Below the pieces are notes generated by a model. It searched no databases, was not told the origin of the DNA, and saw only the letters and a list, made by a program, of their open reading frames with translations. DNA of 64,000 nt from Deltaproteobacteria bacterium (GTDB lineage Bacteria; Myxococcota_A; UBA796; UBA2385). The stretch covers positions 32,278 to 96,277 of the forward strand of contig JAEUKK010000033.1 in the NCBI GenBank assembly GCA_016792625.1, written 5' to 3'. Position 1 is the first letter of the stretch, and each line of letters begins with the position of its first letter. This document shows positions 1 to 8,031 of this stretch, piece by piece. A program made the position numbers and the translations under genes.

Positions 1-288
1 CGCAGCGGCTTCGAGGCGCCGCTTCTCGTCGCGGCCGACGCCGTCATGGGGCGTGATGTCGCCGGCCCGGACCTCGGGCACGTCGTGCAGCAGGGCGATC
101 TCGAGCACGCGCAGCCGGTCGAGATCGGGCGGGCAGAGGATGACGGCCAGCCAGGCCACCCCGAAGCTGTGGGCGGCGACCGACTCCGGCGCGGGCACCC
201 CCTGCCGCACCCAGCCCGCGCGGGGCAGGGCCTTGAGCTGCGCCACCTCGAGCAGGGTGGCGGCGAGGGCGGCTATGTCGGCGCTCAC
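1..288 (-). CDS. HD-domain (HD_3 type) phosphohydrolase, partial
   Basis: The window edge cuts this gene, so only the first 96 residues are visible. They read like the HD_3/YfbR-type nucleotidase family: an opening helix of the form LKALPRAGW, then ESVAAHSFGVAWLA (first metal-binding His) and LLHDVPEVRAGDITPHD (the HD doublet followed by the E..GD segment). Such proteins are metal-dependent phosphohydrolases, often 5'-deoxynucleotidases; the substrate here is unknown. The start is GTG at 288, whose GTGA overlaps the stop codon of the FabD-like gene, so the two are probably translationally coupled. The family call is sound; the exact activity is inference. Confidence 0.75.
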   Translation of the reverse strand, partial: MSADIAALAATLLEVAQLKALPRAGWVRQGVPAPESVAAHSFGVAWLAVILCPPDLDRLRVLEIALLHDVPEVRAGDITPHDGVGRDEKRRLEAAA

Positions 289-1358
289 GGCGCGCGCACC
301 AGCGCCCGCTGGTCGGGGCGGCCCATCGACAGCACCAGCGGTCGCTCGGCCTGCCGGCGCAGGAAGGCCTGCCGGTCGCGCAGGCCTTGCCAGCCGAGGC
401 TGATCATCACCTGGGCCACCGCCGACCCGAGGTTGGCGCCCGGGCCGGGCAAGATGATGACCTCGGGCGCCAGCTCGCCCAGGGCCACGCGCAGCATGGC
501 GGTGAAGTCAAAGGCCTGGTCGACCTGCGGGCCCAGCGTCCAGGCGGCGAGCGCGCCCGGGTCGGCGCTGCGCGGGCTCCACAAGCTGCCCTGGCCGTCG
601 ATCAAGGTGACCGCTGGCGCACGCCAGCCGAGCGAGCGCAGGGCTTGGGCCTTTGCCGCGGTGGCCGACATCAGCGGCGTGTGGAAGGCCGAGTGCAGGG
701 GCAGGCGCAGCGGAAAGCGCACGCCGGCGCGCTCCTCGGGGGGCACGGCCGCGCTGAGCGCCGCGAGGGCCGCCTCGGTGCCGCCGAGCACGGCCTGGCC
801 GCCGAGCCGGATCGACCAGTACAGGTCGGGGATCTGCTGCACGAGGTCATTGACGCGGTCGAGGCGCCAAGCCTCGGGCCGCCACTCCTCATCGGTCAGC
901 GGGAGGAGGACCTGCCCGCCGATGATGTTGTCGCGCTGCCAGCCGCCGAAGGTCTCGATGAGCTGCACGCCGTCGGCCAGGGGGAGGGCGCCCCCCGCGG
1001 TGAGCGCGGTGTACCAGCCCATGGAATTGCCGCAGACGCCAACGATCTCAAAGCGCTCGGGGTCGATCTGGGCCACGTCCGCCAAGGAGCAGGCGGCGGT
1101 CAGCGCGCTCGCGTGCTCCCCGGCCGCGTGCAGGGCCGGTCGCAGCGCGGGCTCGGCGTCTAAGGAGCGCGTGGTCGGCAGCCCCTGCGCGGAGCGCGCG
1201 GCGTCAAAGGCGTCGACCACCGCCTGGGCTGGGCCCGGGGGCAAGGCCTGGAGCTGCCCAAGGGAGTCGCGGCCATAGGAGCCGCGGCCGGGGAAGAGCA
1301 CCAGCGCGCGCAGGCGGCCGCCGGGACGGGAAGGGGAGGGGAGGGCTGCGCCGGACAT
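285..1358 (-). CDS. FabD-like ACP S-malonyltransferase domain protein
   Basis: This 357-residue protein looks like a single acyltransferase domain of the FabD/PKS-AT fold. It has an N-terminal LVLFPGRGSYG oxyanion-loop segment, a nucleophile elbow VCGNSMGWYTA (the family usually has GHSxG; here Asn replaces the His before the catalytic Ser), and a second catalytic region LPLHSAFHTPLM with the conserved His. Such domains load malonyl or other acyl groups from CoA onto acyl carrier protein. The ATG start has AAGGAG a few bases upstream. It follows the E1 gene on the same strand and overlaps the HD gene by four bases. No ACP or ketosynthase is nearby, so it may be a stand-alone acyltransferase rather than the housekeeping FabD. 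Confidence 0.75.
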   Translation of the reverse strand: MSGAALPSPSRPGGRLRALVLFPGRGSYGRDSLGQLQALPPGPAQAVVDAFDAARSAQGLPTTRSLDAEPALRPALHAAGEHASALTAACSLADVAQIDPERFEIVGVCGNSMGWYTALTAGGALPLADGVQLIETFGGWQRDNIIGGQVLLPLTDEEWRPEAWRLDRVNDLVQQIPDLYWSIRLGGQAVLGGTEAALAALSAAVPPEERAGVRFPLRLPLHSAFHTPLMSATAAKAQALRSLGWRAPAVTLIDGQGSLWSPRSADPGALAAWTLGPQVDQAFDFTAMLRVALGELAPEVIILPGPGANLGSAVAQVMISLGWQGLRDRQAFLRRQAERPLVLSMGRPDQRALVRAP

Positions 1359-1414
1359 GGGGCTCCTTCCGGAGGGCTTCGCGCTGCGCCATGTGGCACA
1401 TCGGCGATGTTACG

Positions 1415-1428
1415 CCCGTGTTTGAATA
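1415..1428. promoter_or_regulatory. Shared 14-bp intergenic motif, copy A
   Basis: Reading the minus strand, TATTCAAACACGGG lies in the 93-bp spacer between the E1 gene and the FabD-like gene. The identical 14-mer occurs again (copy B, opposite orientation) just upstream of the E1 gene. A shared operator is the simplest reading, but no regulator is identified. Confidence 0.4.
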
Positions 1429-1451
1429 GGATAAGAGTAGGCGCGGCCGCC

Positions 1452-3704
1452 TCAGCCGACCCGGGCGGGCCTGGGTCGCGGGCGCGCGAGCAGGGCGCGG
1501 GCGCTGGCCTCGATGTCGGGCTCTTGCACCAGCACGAGGTTGGCCGCCCCGCCGAGCGGGATGTAGGTGTCGGCCGCCGCCACCCGTCGGATGGTCAGCC
1601 CGTCGACCTCATCGACCAGCGCGGCGATCACGCCCTCGGCGACCCCGCCGGTCACCCGGCACTCGTCGACCACCAGCACGCGCCCGGTGGCCAGCGCGTG
1701 CTCGACCATCGCCTCGACCGGCAGCGGGTTCAGCCAGCGCAGGTCGATCACCCGCACCCGGTGGCCCTCGGCCTCGAGGCGGGCGGCGACGCGCAGGCTC
1801 ATCCACAGGCCGTTGGCGTAGCTGAAGATGGTGAGCTGATCGCCATCTCCGTAGACCCCGACCTCGCCGAGCGGGATGTGGAAGCCCGGCGCGGGGTAGT
1901 CAAAAGACCAAAGGCCGTCTTTGTCAGCGTGCAGGTCTTTGGTCATGTAGAGCGCGATGGGCTCGAGGAAAACAGCGACCCGGCCCATGGCCCGGGCGCT
2001 GGCCACCAAGGTGCGCAGGATGCCCACCGCGTCGCGGCCGTTGCTCGGCGTGGCGATGAGCAGCCCGGGGATGTCGCGCAGCGCGCCGACCGCGTTGTCG
2101 TTGTGAAAGTGCCCGCCGAAGCCTTTTTGGTAGGCGAGGCCGGCGATGCGCACGACCATCGGGTTGCTGAGCTGGCCATTGGTGAAGAACTGCTGGGAGC
2201 AGGCCTCGCCGCGCAGCTGGTCGATCGCGTTGTGCAGGTAGGCGAGGTACTGAATCTCGGGCATGGGCAACATGCCGAGGCCCGCCGCGCCGATCGCCAG
2301 CCCGAGGATGCTGGTCTCGTCGAGCGCCGTGTTGAACACCCGCCCGAGGCCGGCGCGCTTCTGCAGCTCGGCGGTGACGTGGTAGACGCCACCTTTGCGC
2401 GCGACATCTTCGCCGAACAGCATCAGCTCAGGGTGCTGCACGAAGAGGTCGCCCAGCGCCCGGTTGATGAGGACGGCCATATGCCGGGCCCGGTCGGCCT
2501 CGGGCAGGCGGCCGCCCCAAAAGGCCAAGCGGGCCTCGGGGTCGGGCGCGCGACCGGCCTCGGCGGCCACGCGGGCCGGGTCGTGGGGGGCGAGCGGGGC
2601 GACGACCTGCGCGGCGGTCTCGAGCTTGGGGCGGGCGGCGGCCTCGCGGCCCAGACCTTCGATCCGGTCGCGCAGGTCGTCGTAGAGGGCCAGCGCCTCG
2701 GTCGCGGTGAGCACGCCGGCCTCGACTAGGGAGAGCGCGCTGCGCAGCACCGGATCTTCAGCCTCACCGGCCGCGATCTCCTCGGGTGAGCGGTAGAGCT
2801 GCTCGACATCGCTGCCCGCGTGGCCCATCAGGCGCACCACCCGCAGGTGCAAGAAGGCCGGCCGGCGGGTCTCGCGCACGTAGGCGGCGGCCGCGGCGGC
2901 GGCCCGGTAGGCGTCGGCCAGATCGCGCCCATCGCCAAAGAAGTACTGGATGCCCGCGAAGGCCTCGAAGCGCCGGGCCACCCAGCCCTCGGGCGTGCGC
3001 ACGCTGATACCGATGCCGTTGTCTTCGCACACAAAAAGCACCGGACACGGCAGGTGCTGGTGGGTGGCCAGGGCCGCGGCGTTGAACGCCGTGCAGGCGG
3101 TGGCGTGGTTGCTGCTCGCGTCGCCGAAGCTGGTGATGACGATGCTGTCGGCGGGCACCGGGCCGCGCAGCCCGAGGCGCGCTTGGCGGGCCAGGGTGAA
3201 GGCGGCGCCCACGGCCTTGGGCAGCTGGCTGGCGATGGTCGAGGTCTGGGGCGGGATGTTCAGCGGCACCGAGCCGAAGACCTTGTGGCGCCCGCCGGCG
3301 ATCGGCTCGTCGGCCGCGGCGACGATGCCGAGCAGCACGTCGAGCAGGGGCGTGAGCCCCGGAACTTGGCGGGCCCGGCGCACGAAGAAGGCGCCTGAGC
3401 GGTAGTGCAAGAAAGCCGGGTCGGTGGGCCGGGTGACCGCGGCGACCACCGCGTTGGCCTCGTGGCCCGAGCTGCCGATGGTGTAAAAGCCCTCGTTTCT
3501 GGATTTTAGCTCGCGGGCTTCCAAGTCGAGCAGGCGGCTGCTGAGCTGGGCCTCAAAACAAGCCAGCGCTTCGCGGCCGGTCATCGGGGAGCCGGCGGCC
3601 CAGGGCGCGTCGAGGTCGAGCGGAGGGGCAGGGGGGAGGGCGGCCCGCGCGGCGAGCGCGGCGCGCAGGTTGGAGTCGACGATCTCGGCGCGGCTGACTG
3701 CCAA
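1452..3704 (-). CDS. Fused alpha/beta E1 component of a 2-oxoacid dehydrogenase
   Basis: The 750-residue protein joins both E1 subunits of a thiamine-diphosphate-dependent 2-oxoacid dehydrogenase. The N-terminal half carries the alpha-type ThDP region (SFGDASSNHATACTAFN, then LFVCEDNGIGISV about 30 residues on), with Ala at the third position of the usual GDG. The C-terminal half from about residue 400 is beta-type: LMLFGEDVARKGGVYHVT, DETSILGLAIGAAGLG, EIQYLAYLHNAIDQLRG and a transketolase C-terminal domain. Such enzymes decarboxylate branched-chain 2-oxoacids or pyruvate and pass the acyl group to lipoyl-E2. The start is TTG, chosen because AAGGAG lies six bases upstream. No E2 or E3 gene is in the window, so partners must be elsewhere. 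Substrate specificity is not readable. Confidence 0.88.
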   Translation of the reverse strand: MAVSRAEIVDSNLRAALAARAALPPAPPLDLDAPWAAGSPMTGREALACFEAQLSSRLLDLEARELKSRNEGFYTIGSSGHEANAVVAAVTRPTDPAFLHYRSGAFFVRRARQVPGLTPLLDVLLGIVAAADEPIAGGRHKVFGSVPLNIPPQTSTIASQLPKAVGAAFTLARQARLGLRGPVPADSIVITSFGDASSNHATACTAFNAAALATHQHLPCPVLFVCEDNGIGISVRTPEGWVARRFEAFAGIQYFFGDGRDLADAYRAAAAAAAYVRETRRPAFLHLRVVRLMGHAGSDVEQLYRSPEEIAAGEAEDPVLRSALSLVEAGVLTATEALALYDDLRDRIEGLGREAAARPKLETAAQVVAPLAPHDPARVAAEAGRAPDPEARLAFWGGRLPEADRARHMAVLINRALGDLFVQHPELMLFGEDVARKGGVYHVTAELQKRAGLGRVFNTALDETSILGLAIGAAGLGMLPMPEIQYLAYLHNAIDQLRGEACSQQFFTNGQLSNPMVVRIAGLAYQKGFGGHFHNDNAVGALRDIPGLLIATPSNGRDAVGILRTLVASARAMGRVAVFLEPIALYMTKDLHADKDGLWSFDYPAPGFHIPLGEVGVYGDGDQLTIFSYANGLWMSLRVAARLEAEGHRVRVIDLRWLNPLPVEAMVEHALATGRVLVVDECRVTGGVAEGVIAALVDEVDGLTIRRVAAADTYIPLGGAANLVLVQEPDIEASARALLARPRPRPARVG

Positions 3705-3808
3705 GGGGTCTCCTTGCGCCCACCCGGGGGCGCGGCAGGGCGCCCCTATCCGGGGCCGCGGGGCGCCGGCCCCTCTGTGCTAGGCCTGGGGTTTGGCTTT
3801 CCGTATAG

Positions 3809-3822
3809 TATTCAAACACGGG
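3809..3822. promoter_or_regulatory. Shared 14-bp intergenic motif, copy B
   Basis: TATTCAAACACGGG on the plus strand, identical to copy A at 1415-1428. The wider stretch TTCAAACAC-GG-GTGTTATAC is an imperfect inverted repeat (6 of 9 pairs). It sits about 105 bp before the TTG of the E1 gene and runs up to the TAA stop of the flavoprotein gene at 3825-3827, where an E1 promoter would be expected. Confidence 0.4.
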
Positions 3823-3824
3823 TG

Positions 3825-4883
3825 TTATACAGGGGCACCTGCCCGGTCTGGGCGCAGGGCACCCTGGGCGCGCGCACCTTCGGGCCCCTCGTCGACGCGC
3901 AGCGCGCCGGCCGCGCGAAGCATCGCCAGGCCGGGGTCTTCCGCGCAAGTCGTGAGGTTGACGTGTAGCGCGTCGATCTCGCCGGCGCGCAGCGCGTGCA
4001 GCGCACCTGCCGCGGCCTGCTCAAGGCCAGGGGAGCGCCGCAGCGGCAGCCCCTCGGGCAGCCGATCCGCGCGGTCGGGGACCCAGAGCCCCAGCGCGCC
4101 CCCACGGAGGTGCAGGCGCCAGGCCTCCGCCCGCCAATCGCCGCCCGCCGCCGCGGGGAGGCGGCCCTCCCACGGCCAGCGCCCGCCGAGCAGCAGCGCC
4201 CGCTCCCCCCGGGTCGAGGCCGGGGCGAGCGCGCGGGCGACCGCGGCCACCAGCTGCTCGTCGGGGGGCAGGTTGTCCTTGCCCAGCGCGTCGCGGGGCG
4301 GGATGACCTCGACGCCCAGCTCGACCAGGGTTCGCAGAGAGCGCACCAGGACGCGGTTGTGCATGGTCCCGTGCATGGTTGGCGCGACCAGCACCGCGCA
4401 GCCGCCCCGCTCGAGGCGCCCGAGCGCGCTGGCCAAGGTGGCGGTCAGGGGGCCGTCGGCGATGCCGGCGGCGAGCTTGTTGATCGTATCGTAGGTGGCC
4501 GGCGCGACGAGATAAGCGTCGATGGGGGCGCTCTCGCTCAGGTGCTCGGCGCGTGGGCCGAGCGCCGTGACCACCGGCCCGTCGGCCGCCCAGGCCAGCG
4601 CCTCGAGGCTGACGAAGCGCGCGCCCTCTGCGCTGACCATGGGGGTGACCGCGGCGCCCTCGCGGCGCAGCGCGCGCACCAGGGCGGGCGCGCGGAAGGC
4701 GGCGATGCCCCCGGTGACCAGCAGCGCCACACGCTTGCCGACGAGGCTGTCGCCGCGCAGATCGACCGCGTGGTCGCCGATCAATGCGGTTTGGGGCGGG
4801 CCAAGGTCCCAGTGTGGGGCGAACCAGCCCGGGCTCGGCGCGCCAGGGGGGCCCCAGGGTGGGGCGAGGCGGGGTGTGCTCAT
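3825..4883 (-). CDS. CoaC/Dfp-like flavoprotein (probable non-canonical)
   Basis: The 352-residue protein contains a flavoprotein domain of the CoaC/EpiD/UbiX superfamily starting near residue 48: GKRVALLVTGGIAAFRAP (FMN phosphate region), an EHL segment matching the catalytic His region, APATYDTINKLAAGIAD, and APTMHGTMHN. In phosphopantothenoylcysteine decarboxylases the third block is PASANT or PATANT; here the catalytic Asn position is Asp (PATYDT), and the ACG substrate-flap cysteine is not evident. The last roughly 120 residues do not resemble CoaB. It is therefore a flavin-binding relative whose reaction is uncertain. Its ATGA overlaps the stop of the upstream membrane-protein gene. Confidence 0.7.
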   Translation of the reverse strand: MSTPRLAPPWGPPGAPSPGWFAPHWDLGPPQTALIGDHAVDLRGDSLVGKRVALLVTGGIAAFRAPALVRALRREGAAVTPMVSAEGARFVSLEALAWAADGPVVTALGPRAEHLSESAPIDAYLVAPATYDTINKLAAGIADGPLTATLASALGRLERGGCAVLVAPTMHGTMHNRVLVRSLRTLVELGVEVIPPRDALGKDNLPPDEQLVAAVARALAPASTRGERALLLGGRWPWEGRLPAAAGGDWRAEAWRLHLRGGALGLWVPDRADRLPEGLPLRRSPGLEQAAAGALHALRAGEIDALHVNLTTCAEDPGLAMLRAAGALRVDEGPEGARAQGALRPDRAGAPV

Positions 4884-5953
4884 CGGCCCTCCGCGGGTGT
4901 GGGCGGCCCCTCGTCCCCCGCGGCGGCGCGCCGCGCCAGCAGGCCGCGCAGGGCGAGCCCCTCACGCCACATGGCCAGCACGCCGAGCGTGGTCACCGGC
5001 ACGAAGCTCACCGCCCAAAACACCACGGCGAAGGCCTTGGCCTCGGCGGGTGGTTGGCCCCAGAGCGCCATGGTCTTCTCCATCGCCACGTGAAACACGC
5101 CGATAAAGCCTGGGGCTTGGGGCAAAGCTACGGTCAGCGCGATGGCCACGGTGGTGAAACAGGCCGCGCCAAAGGGTAACCCGTTGCCAAATGCTTGAAA
5201 CAAGGCCCATATTGCTAACGCGCCGTTGAGCCACAAGGTGACCGAGAGCGCGCCGGCGCGGGCCAGCGCGGCCGGGTCGCGGCTGCTGCCCAAGCCGGCG
5301 AGAAAGCCGTGCAGGGCGCGCTCCCCACGTTCAGCCAGCGGGCGGGGCAGCGCGGCGAGCACAGGGCGGAGCAGGCCCTCGACCCGCCCCGGCGCGCCCG
5401 ACAGGCCGATGCCCGCGCTCAACCCGGTCAGCGCGGCGATGCCGGCGAGCCCGCCGTAACGTTTGAGGTTGACCACCAGCTCTTGCTCTTCGCCGGGGGC
5501 CTCGGGCAGGCTCCAGGCCATGACCACGAGGAGCGAGCAGAGGCCGAAGAGGTCGAAGACGCGCTCCAGCACAGCGGTCGCGACGACGGAGGAGAGGGGG
5601 TGACCGCTGCGGGCGCTGGCCACCAGGGGCTTGGCGAGCTCGCCGGCGCGCAGGGGGAGCAGCGTGTTCGCCGCCGCGCCGATGAGCTGGGCGGCGAAGA
5701 GGTCGACCGGCCGCGCGCCCGCCCCGAGCGGGCGGAGTAAGGCGGCCCACCGCAGGGCCCGCAGCCCGAACTCGCCGAGCAGGAGCAGCGCGGCAAGCCC
5801 GACCCAGGGCAGGCGCAGGCCGGCCAGCGCGGCGGAGAGGGCCTGCCAGTCGACGTCCTCGATGAACCAGAGCGCGGCGGCCCCGCTCACGGTCAAGGGG
5901 AGGGCGAGCTGCAGCAGCCGCGAGCGCCGCGGCGACGGCCCCGGGGTGGTCAT
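4880..5953 (-). CDS. UPF0104 / lysylphosphatidylglycerol synthase-type membrane protein
   Basis: A 357-residue polytopic membrane protein. Its hydrophobic segments and motifs match the flippase domain of the MprF/UPF0104 family: RALRWAALLRPLGAG, AQLIGAAANTLLPLRAGELAKP, VLERVFDLFGL and ALPQAPGFIGVFHVAMEKTM. Members are thought to handle membrane lipids or isoprenoid-linked intermediates. There is no aminoacyl-transferase domain, so lipid aminoacylation is not implied. The open frame continues far upstream, but the ATG at 5953 is chosen because the preceding residues are low-complexity and overlap the divergent kinase gene. The downstream flavoprotein overlaps by four bases. Confidence 0.82.
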   Translation of the reverse strand: MTTPGPSPRRSRLLQLALPLTVSGAAALWFIEDVDWQALSAALAGLRLPWVGLAALLLLGEFGLRALRWAALLRPLGAGARPVDLFAAQLIGAAANTLLPLRAGELAKPLVASARSGHPLSSVVATAVLERVFDLFGLCSLLVVMAWSLPEAPGEEQELVVNLKRYGGLAGIAALTGLSAGIGLSGAPGRVEGLLRPVLAALPRPLAERGERALHGFLAGLGSSRDPAALARAGALSVTLWLNGALAIWALFQAFGNGLPFGAACFTTVAIALTVALPQAPGFIGVFHVAMEKTMALWGQPPAEAKAFAVVFWAVSFVPVTTLGVLAMWREGLALRGLLARRAAAGDEGPPTPAEGR

Positions 5954-6121
5954 GGGTGCGCCCTCCAGCCGCGACCATAGCGCAGGCGCGCGGCCGGTCT
6001 GCCCCGACCGCCTCGACAGGGGGGGCCTCCTGTGGTGGGATGCCGCCCGCGCGCCCCTCCGCGGGCGCCCCCTCCTCTCCCCATCGCCGCGCGCTTGCGT
6101 TGCGGCCCGGAGCCCCCCGCT

Positions 6122-7177
6122 GTGAGCACCCCGACCTCCGCCCGTCCCTCCCCGATGTTCCGCCCGTCCCCCTCGGCGACCTTTGATGTGGTCGGCGTCG
6201 GGAACGCCCTGGTGGACGCTCTTGTGCGCATGGAGGAGCGCGAGCTGCTCAGCCGCCTGGGCATCGCGCGCGGCCACTCGACCCCGGTGGACCATGACCG
6301 CTGGCAGGCCGTCTTTCACGAGATTCAGGTGCACGGGGTGAGCATCCGCTCGGGCGGCAGCGGCGCGAACTCCATCGCCACCTTGGGCTATATGGGCGCT
6401 CGCACGGTGTTCTGCGGGCAGGTGGGCGACGACCAGCTCGGCCGCCTCTACGCGAAGAGCATGGAAGAGGCCTGCGGCGGCCACGCCCTGCACTGGACCC
6501 GCAGCGCCAACACCGGCAAGTGCCTGAGCATCATCTCGACCGTCGACGCCGAGCGCACCATGCTCACCGATCTGGGCGCGGCGGTCGCGCTGCCCACGCT
6601 CGGCGCCTTTGACGAGCAGATCCGCGCGGCGAACGTGCTGCACGTCGAGGGCTACCTGCTGCTCGGCGACCCGATGCTTTCCCGGGCCCAAGAGGCCATG
6701 GCCATCGCCGCCCAAGAGGAGATCATCGTCAGCCTCGATGTCTCCGACCCCTTTGTGGTGACGCTCACCCGCGAGAAGATGATCCCCATCCTCGAAGAGC
6801 TGGTGGACGTCGTCTTCATGAACGAGGAAGAGGCGCGCCGCCTCGTGCCCGAGGCCACCAGCCCCGAGGCCGCGTTGGACTGGGTGGCCGAGCGGGTCGA
6901 CACCGCGGTGCTCAAGCTCGGCGGCCGCGGCTCGGTGGTCGCCCACAAGGGCCAGCGGGTCGCGGTGGGCGTGCACCCGGTCACCGCCGTCGACACCACC
7001 GGCGCGGGTGACTGCTACGCGGCCGGCTTCCTCTACGGCTACGTGCGCGGCTGGGACGCCGCCCGCTCCGCCGATCTGGCCGCGCGGGTCGCCGCCCTGG
7101 CGGTCGGTCAGGTCGGCGCGGTGGTGCAGGACCGCGAGGCCCTCGCCCGCGCCATCGCCGCGGCGCAGGGGGCCTGA
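6122..7177 (+). CDS. PfkB-family carbohydrate/nucleoside kinase
   Basis: A ribokinase/adenosine-kinase-type protein of about 351 residues. It has the N-terminal FDVVGVGNALVDALV strand, the substrate-lid motif SGGSGANSIATLGYMGA near residue 76, and the C-terminal PfkB signature VDTTGAGDCYAAGFLYG near residue 290, whose Asp is the catalytic base. The overall pattern (GNALVD, EGYLL, FMNEEEA) is closest to adenosine-kinase-like bacterial sugar kinases. The substrate cannot be decided. The GTG at 6122 has GGAG nine bases upstream; an in-frame ATG at 6155 lacks a ribosome-binding site, so the start is uncertain by 11 codons. A FAH-family hydrolase gene follows three bases later. Confidence 0.88.
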   Translation: MSTPTSARPSPMFRPSPSATFDVVGVGNALVDALVRMEERELLSRLGIARGHSTPVDHDRWQAVFHEIQVHGVSIRSGGSGANSIATLGYMGARTVFCGQVGDDQLGRLYAKSMEEACGGHALHWTRSANTGKCLSIISTVDAERTMLTDLGAAVALPTLGAFDEQIRAANVLHVEGYLLLGDPMLSRAQEAMAIAAQEEIIVSLDVSDPFVVTLTREKMIPILEELVDVVFMNEEEARRLVPEATSPEAALDWVAERVDTAVLKLGGRGSVVAHKGQRVAVGVHPVTAVDTTGAGDCYAAGFLYGYVRGWDAARSADLAARVAALAVGQVGAVVQDREALARAIAAAQGA

Positions 7178-7180
7178 GCC

Positions 7181-7999
7181 ATGACCCGCCTCGCGCGCGC
7201 GGTCGACGCCCAGGGTCGCTACTTCCTCGCCGAGGTGCTCGGCCTGGACGCCGATGGTCTACCCGGGCCCAGCGCCGCGCTGCAGCCGCTGGTCGGCGAC
7301 ATGTTCGGCGAGCGTCGCCCGGCCGGCCTGCCGGTGCCCCTGGCCACCGCCACGCTGCTGCCGCCAGTCGTGCCGTCGAAGGTGATCGGCATCGGCAGCA
7401 ATTACCGCGACCACGCCGCCGAGATGGGCAAGCCGGTGCCCGAGGTCCCCAAGGTCTTCCTCAAGCCCAGCACCGCGATCATCGGCCCGGGCCTGCCGAT
7501 CGAGCTGCCCCCGGGCACCAACCGGGTCGACCACGAGGCCGAGCTGGCCATCGTCATCGGCCGGCGCCTGTCTCGCGCCACCCCCGACGAGGCGCGGGCA
7601 GGGGTGCTGGGCTGGACGTGCGGGAACGACGTCACCGCGCGTGATTTGCAAAAGATCGACGGCGTGTTCGCGCGGGCGAAGGGCTTCGACAGCTTCTGCC
7701 CGCTCGGCCCCTTCCTCTGCCTCGGCGCGCCGCCGGCCGAGCTGAAGGTGCGCTGCCACGTCAATGGTGTCGCGCGCCAAGACAGCGACACCCGCCAGAT
7801 GGTCTTCGATTGGCTGGCCCTGGTGGTATTTGTCAGCGACATCATGACCTTGTTGCCCGGTGATGTGATCCTCACCGGCACGCCCGCGGGCGTCGGCCCG
7901 CTCAACGCGGGCGACACGGTCGAGGTCTTCGTGCAGGGCGCGGGCCTGCTGCGCAACCCGGTCATCTTGCGGTCGGACCGGGCCGCCGCGGCCCGATAG
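7181..7999 (+). CDS. Fumarylacetoacetate hydrolase (FAH) family protein
   Basis: The 272-residue protein has the family's short N-terminal domain and C-terminal catalytic fold. Visible motifs are KVIGIGSNYRDHAAEM, VFLKPSTAIIGPG, VDHEAELAIVIGRRL (metal-binding Glu pair), WTCGNDVTARDLQ, and the closing GDVILTGTPAGVGPLNAGD. Members hydrolyse C-C bonds in acylpyruvates or decarboxylate oxaloacetate, using a divalent metal. Length and motifs match the acylpyruvase/2-hydroxyhepta-2,4-diene-1,7-dioate isomerase subgroup rather than eukaryotic FAH. It lies three bases after the PfkB-family kinase and is probably co-transcribed. The exact substrate is unknown. Confidence 0.88.
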   Translation: MTRLARAVDAQGRYFLAEVLGLDADGLPGPSAALQPLVGDMFGERRPAGLPVPLATATLLPPVVPSKVIGIGSNYRDHAAEMGKPVPEVPKVFLKPSTAIIGPGLPIELPPGTNRVDHEAELAIVIGRRLSRATPDEARAGVLGWTCGNDVTARDLQKIDGVFARAKGFDSFCPLGPFLCLGAPPAELKVRCHVNGVARQDSDTRQMVFDWLALVVFVSDIMTLLPGDVILTGTPAGVGPLNAGDTVEVFVQGAGLLRNPVILRSDRAAAAR

Positions 8000-8031
8000 G
8001 CCGGCGCGGTCCATCCTCCCCCTGGAGCCCG

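Noticed and set aside
5954..6976. Upstream extension of the UPF0104 gene.
   Set aside because: It is antisense to the PfkB-family kinase and has no membrane or enzyme motif. The ATG at 5953 gives a normal family length.
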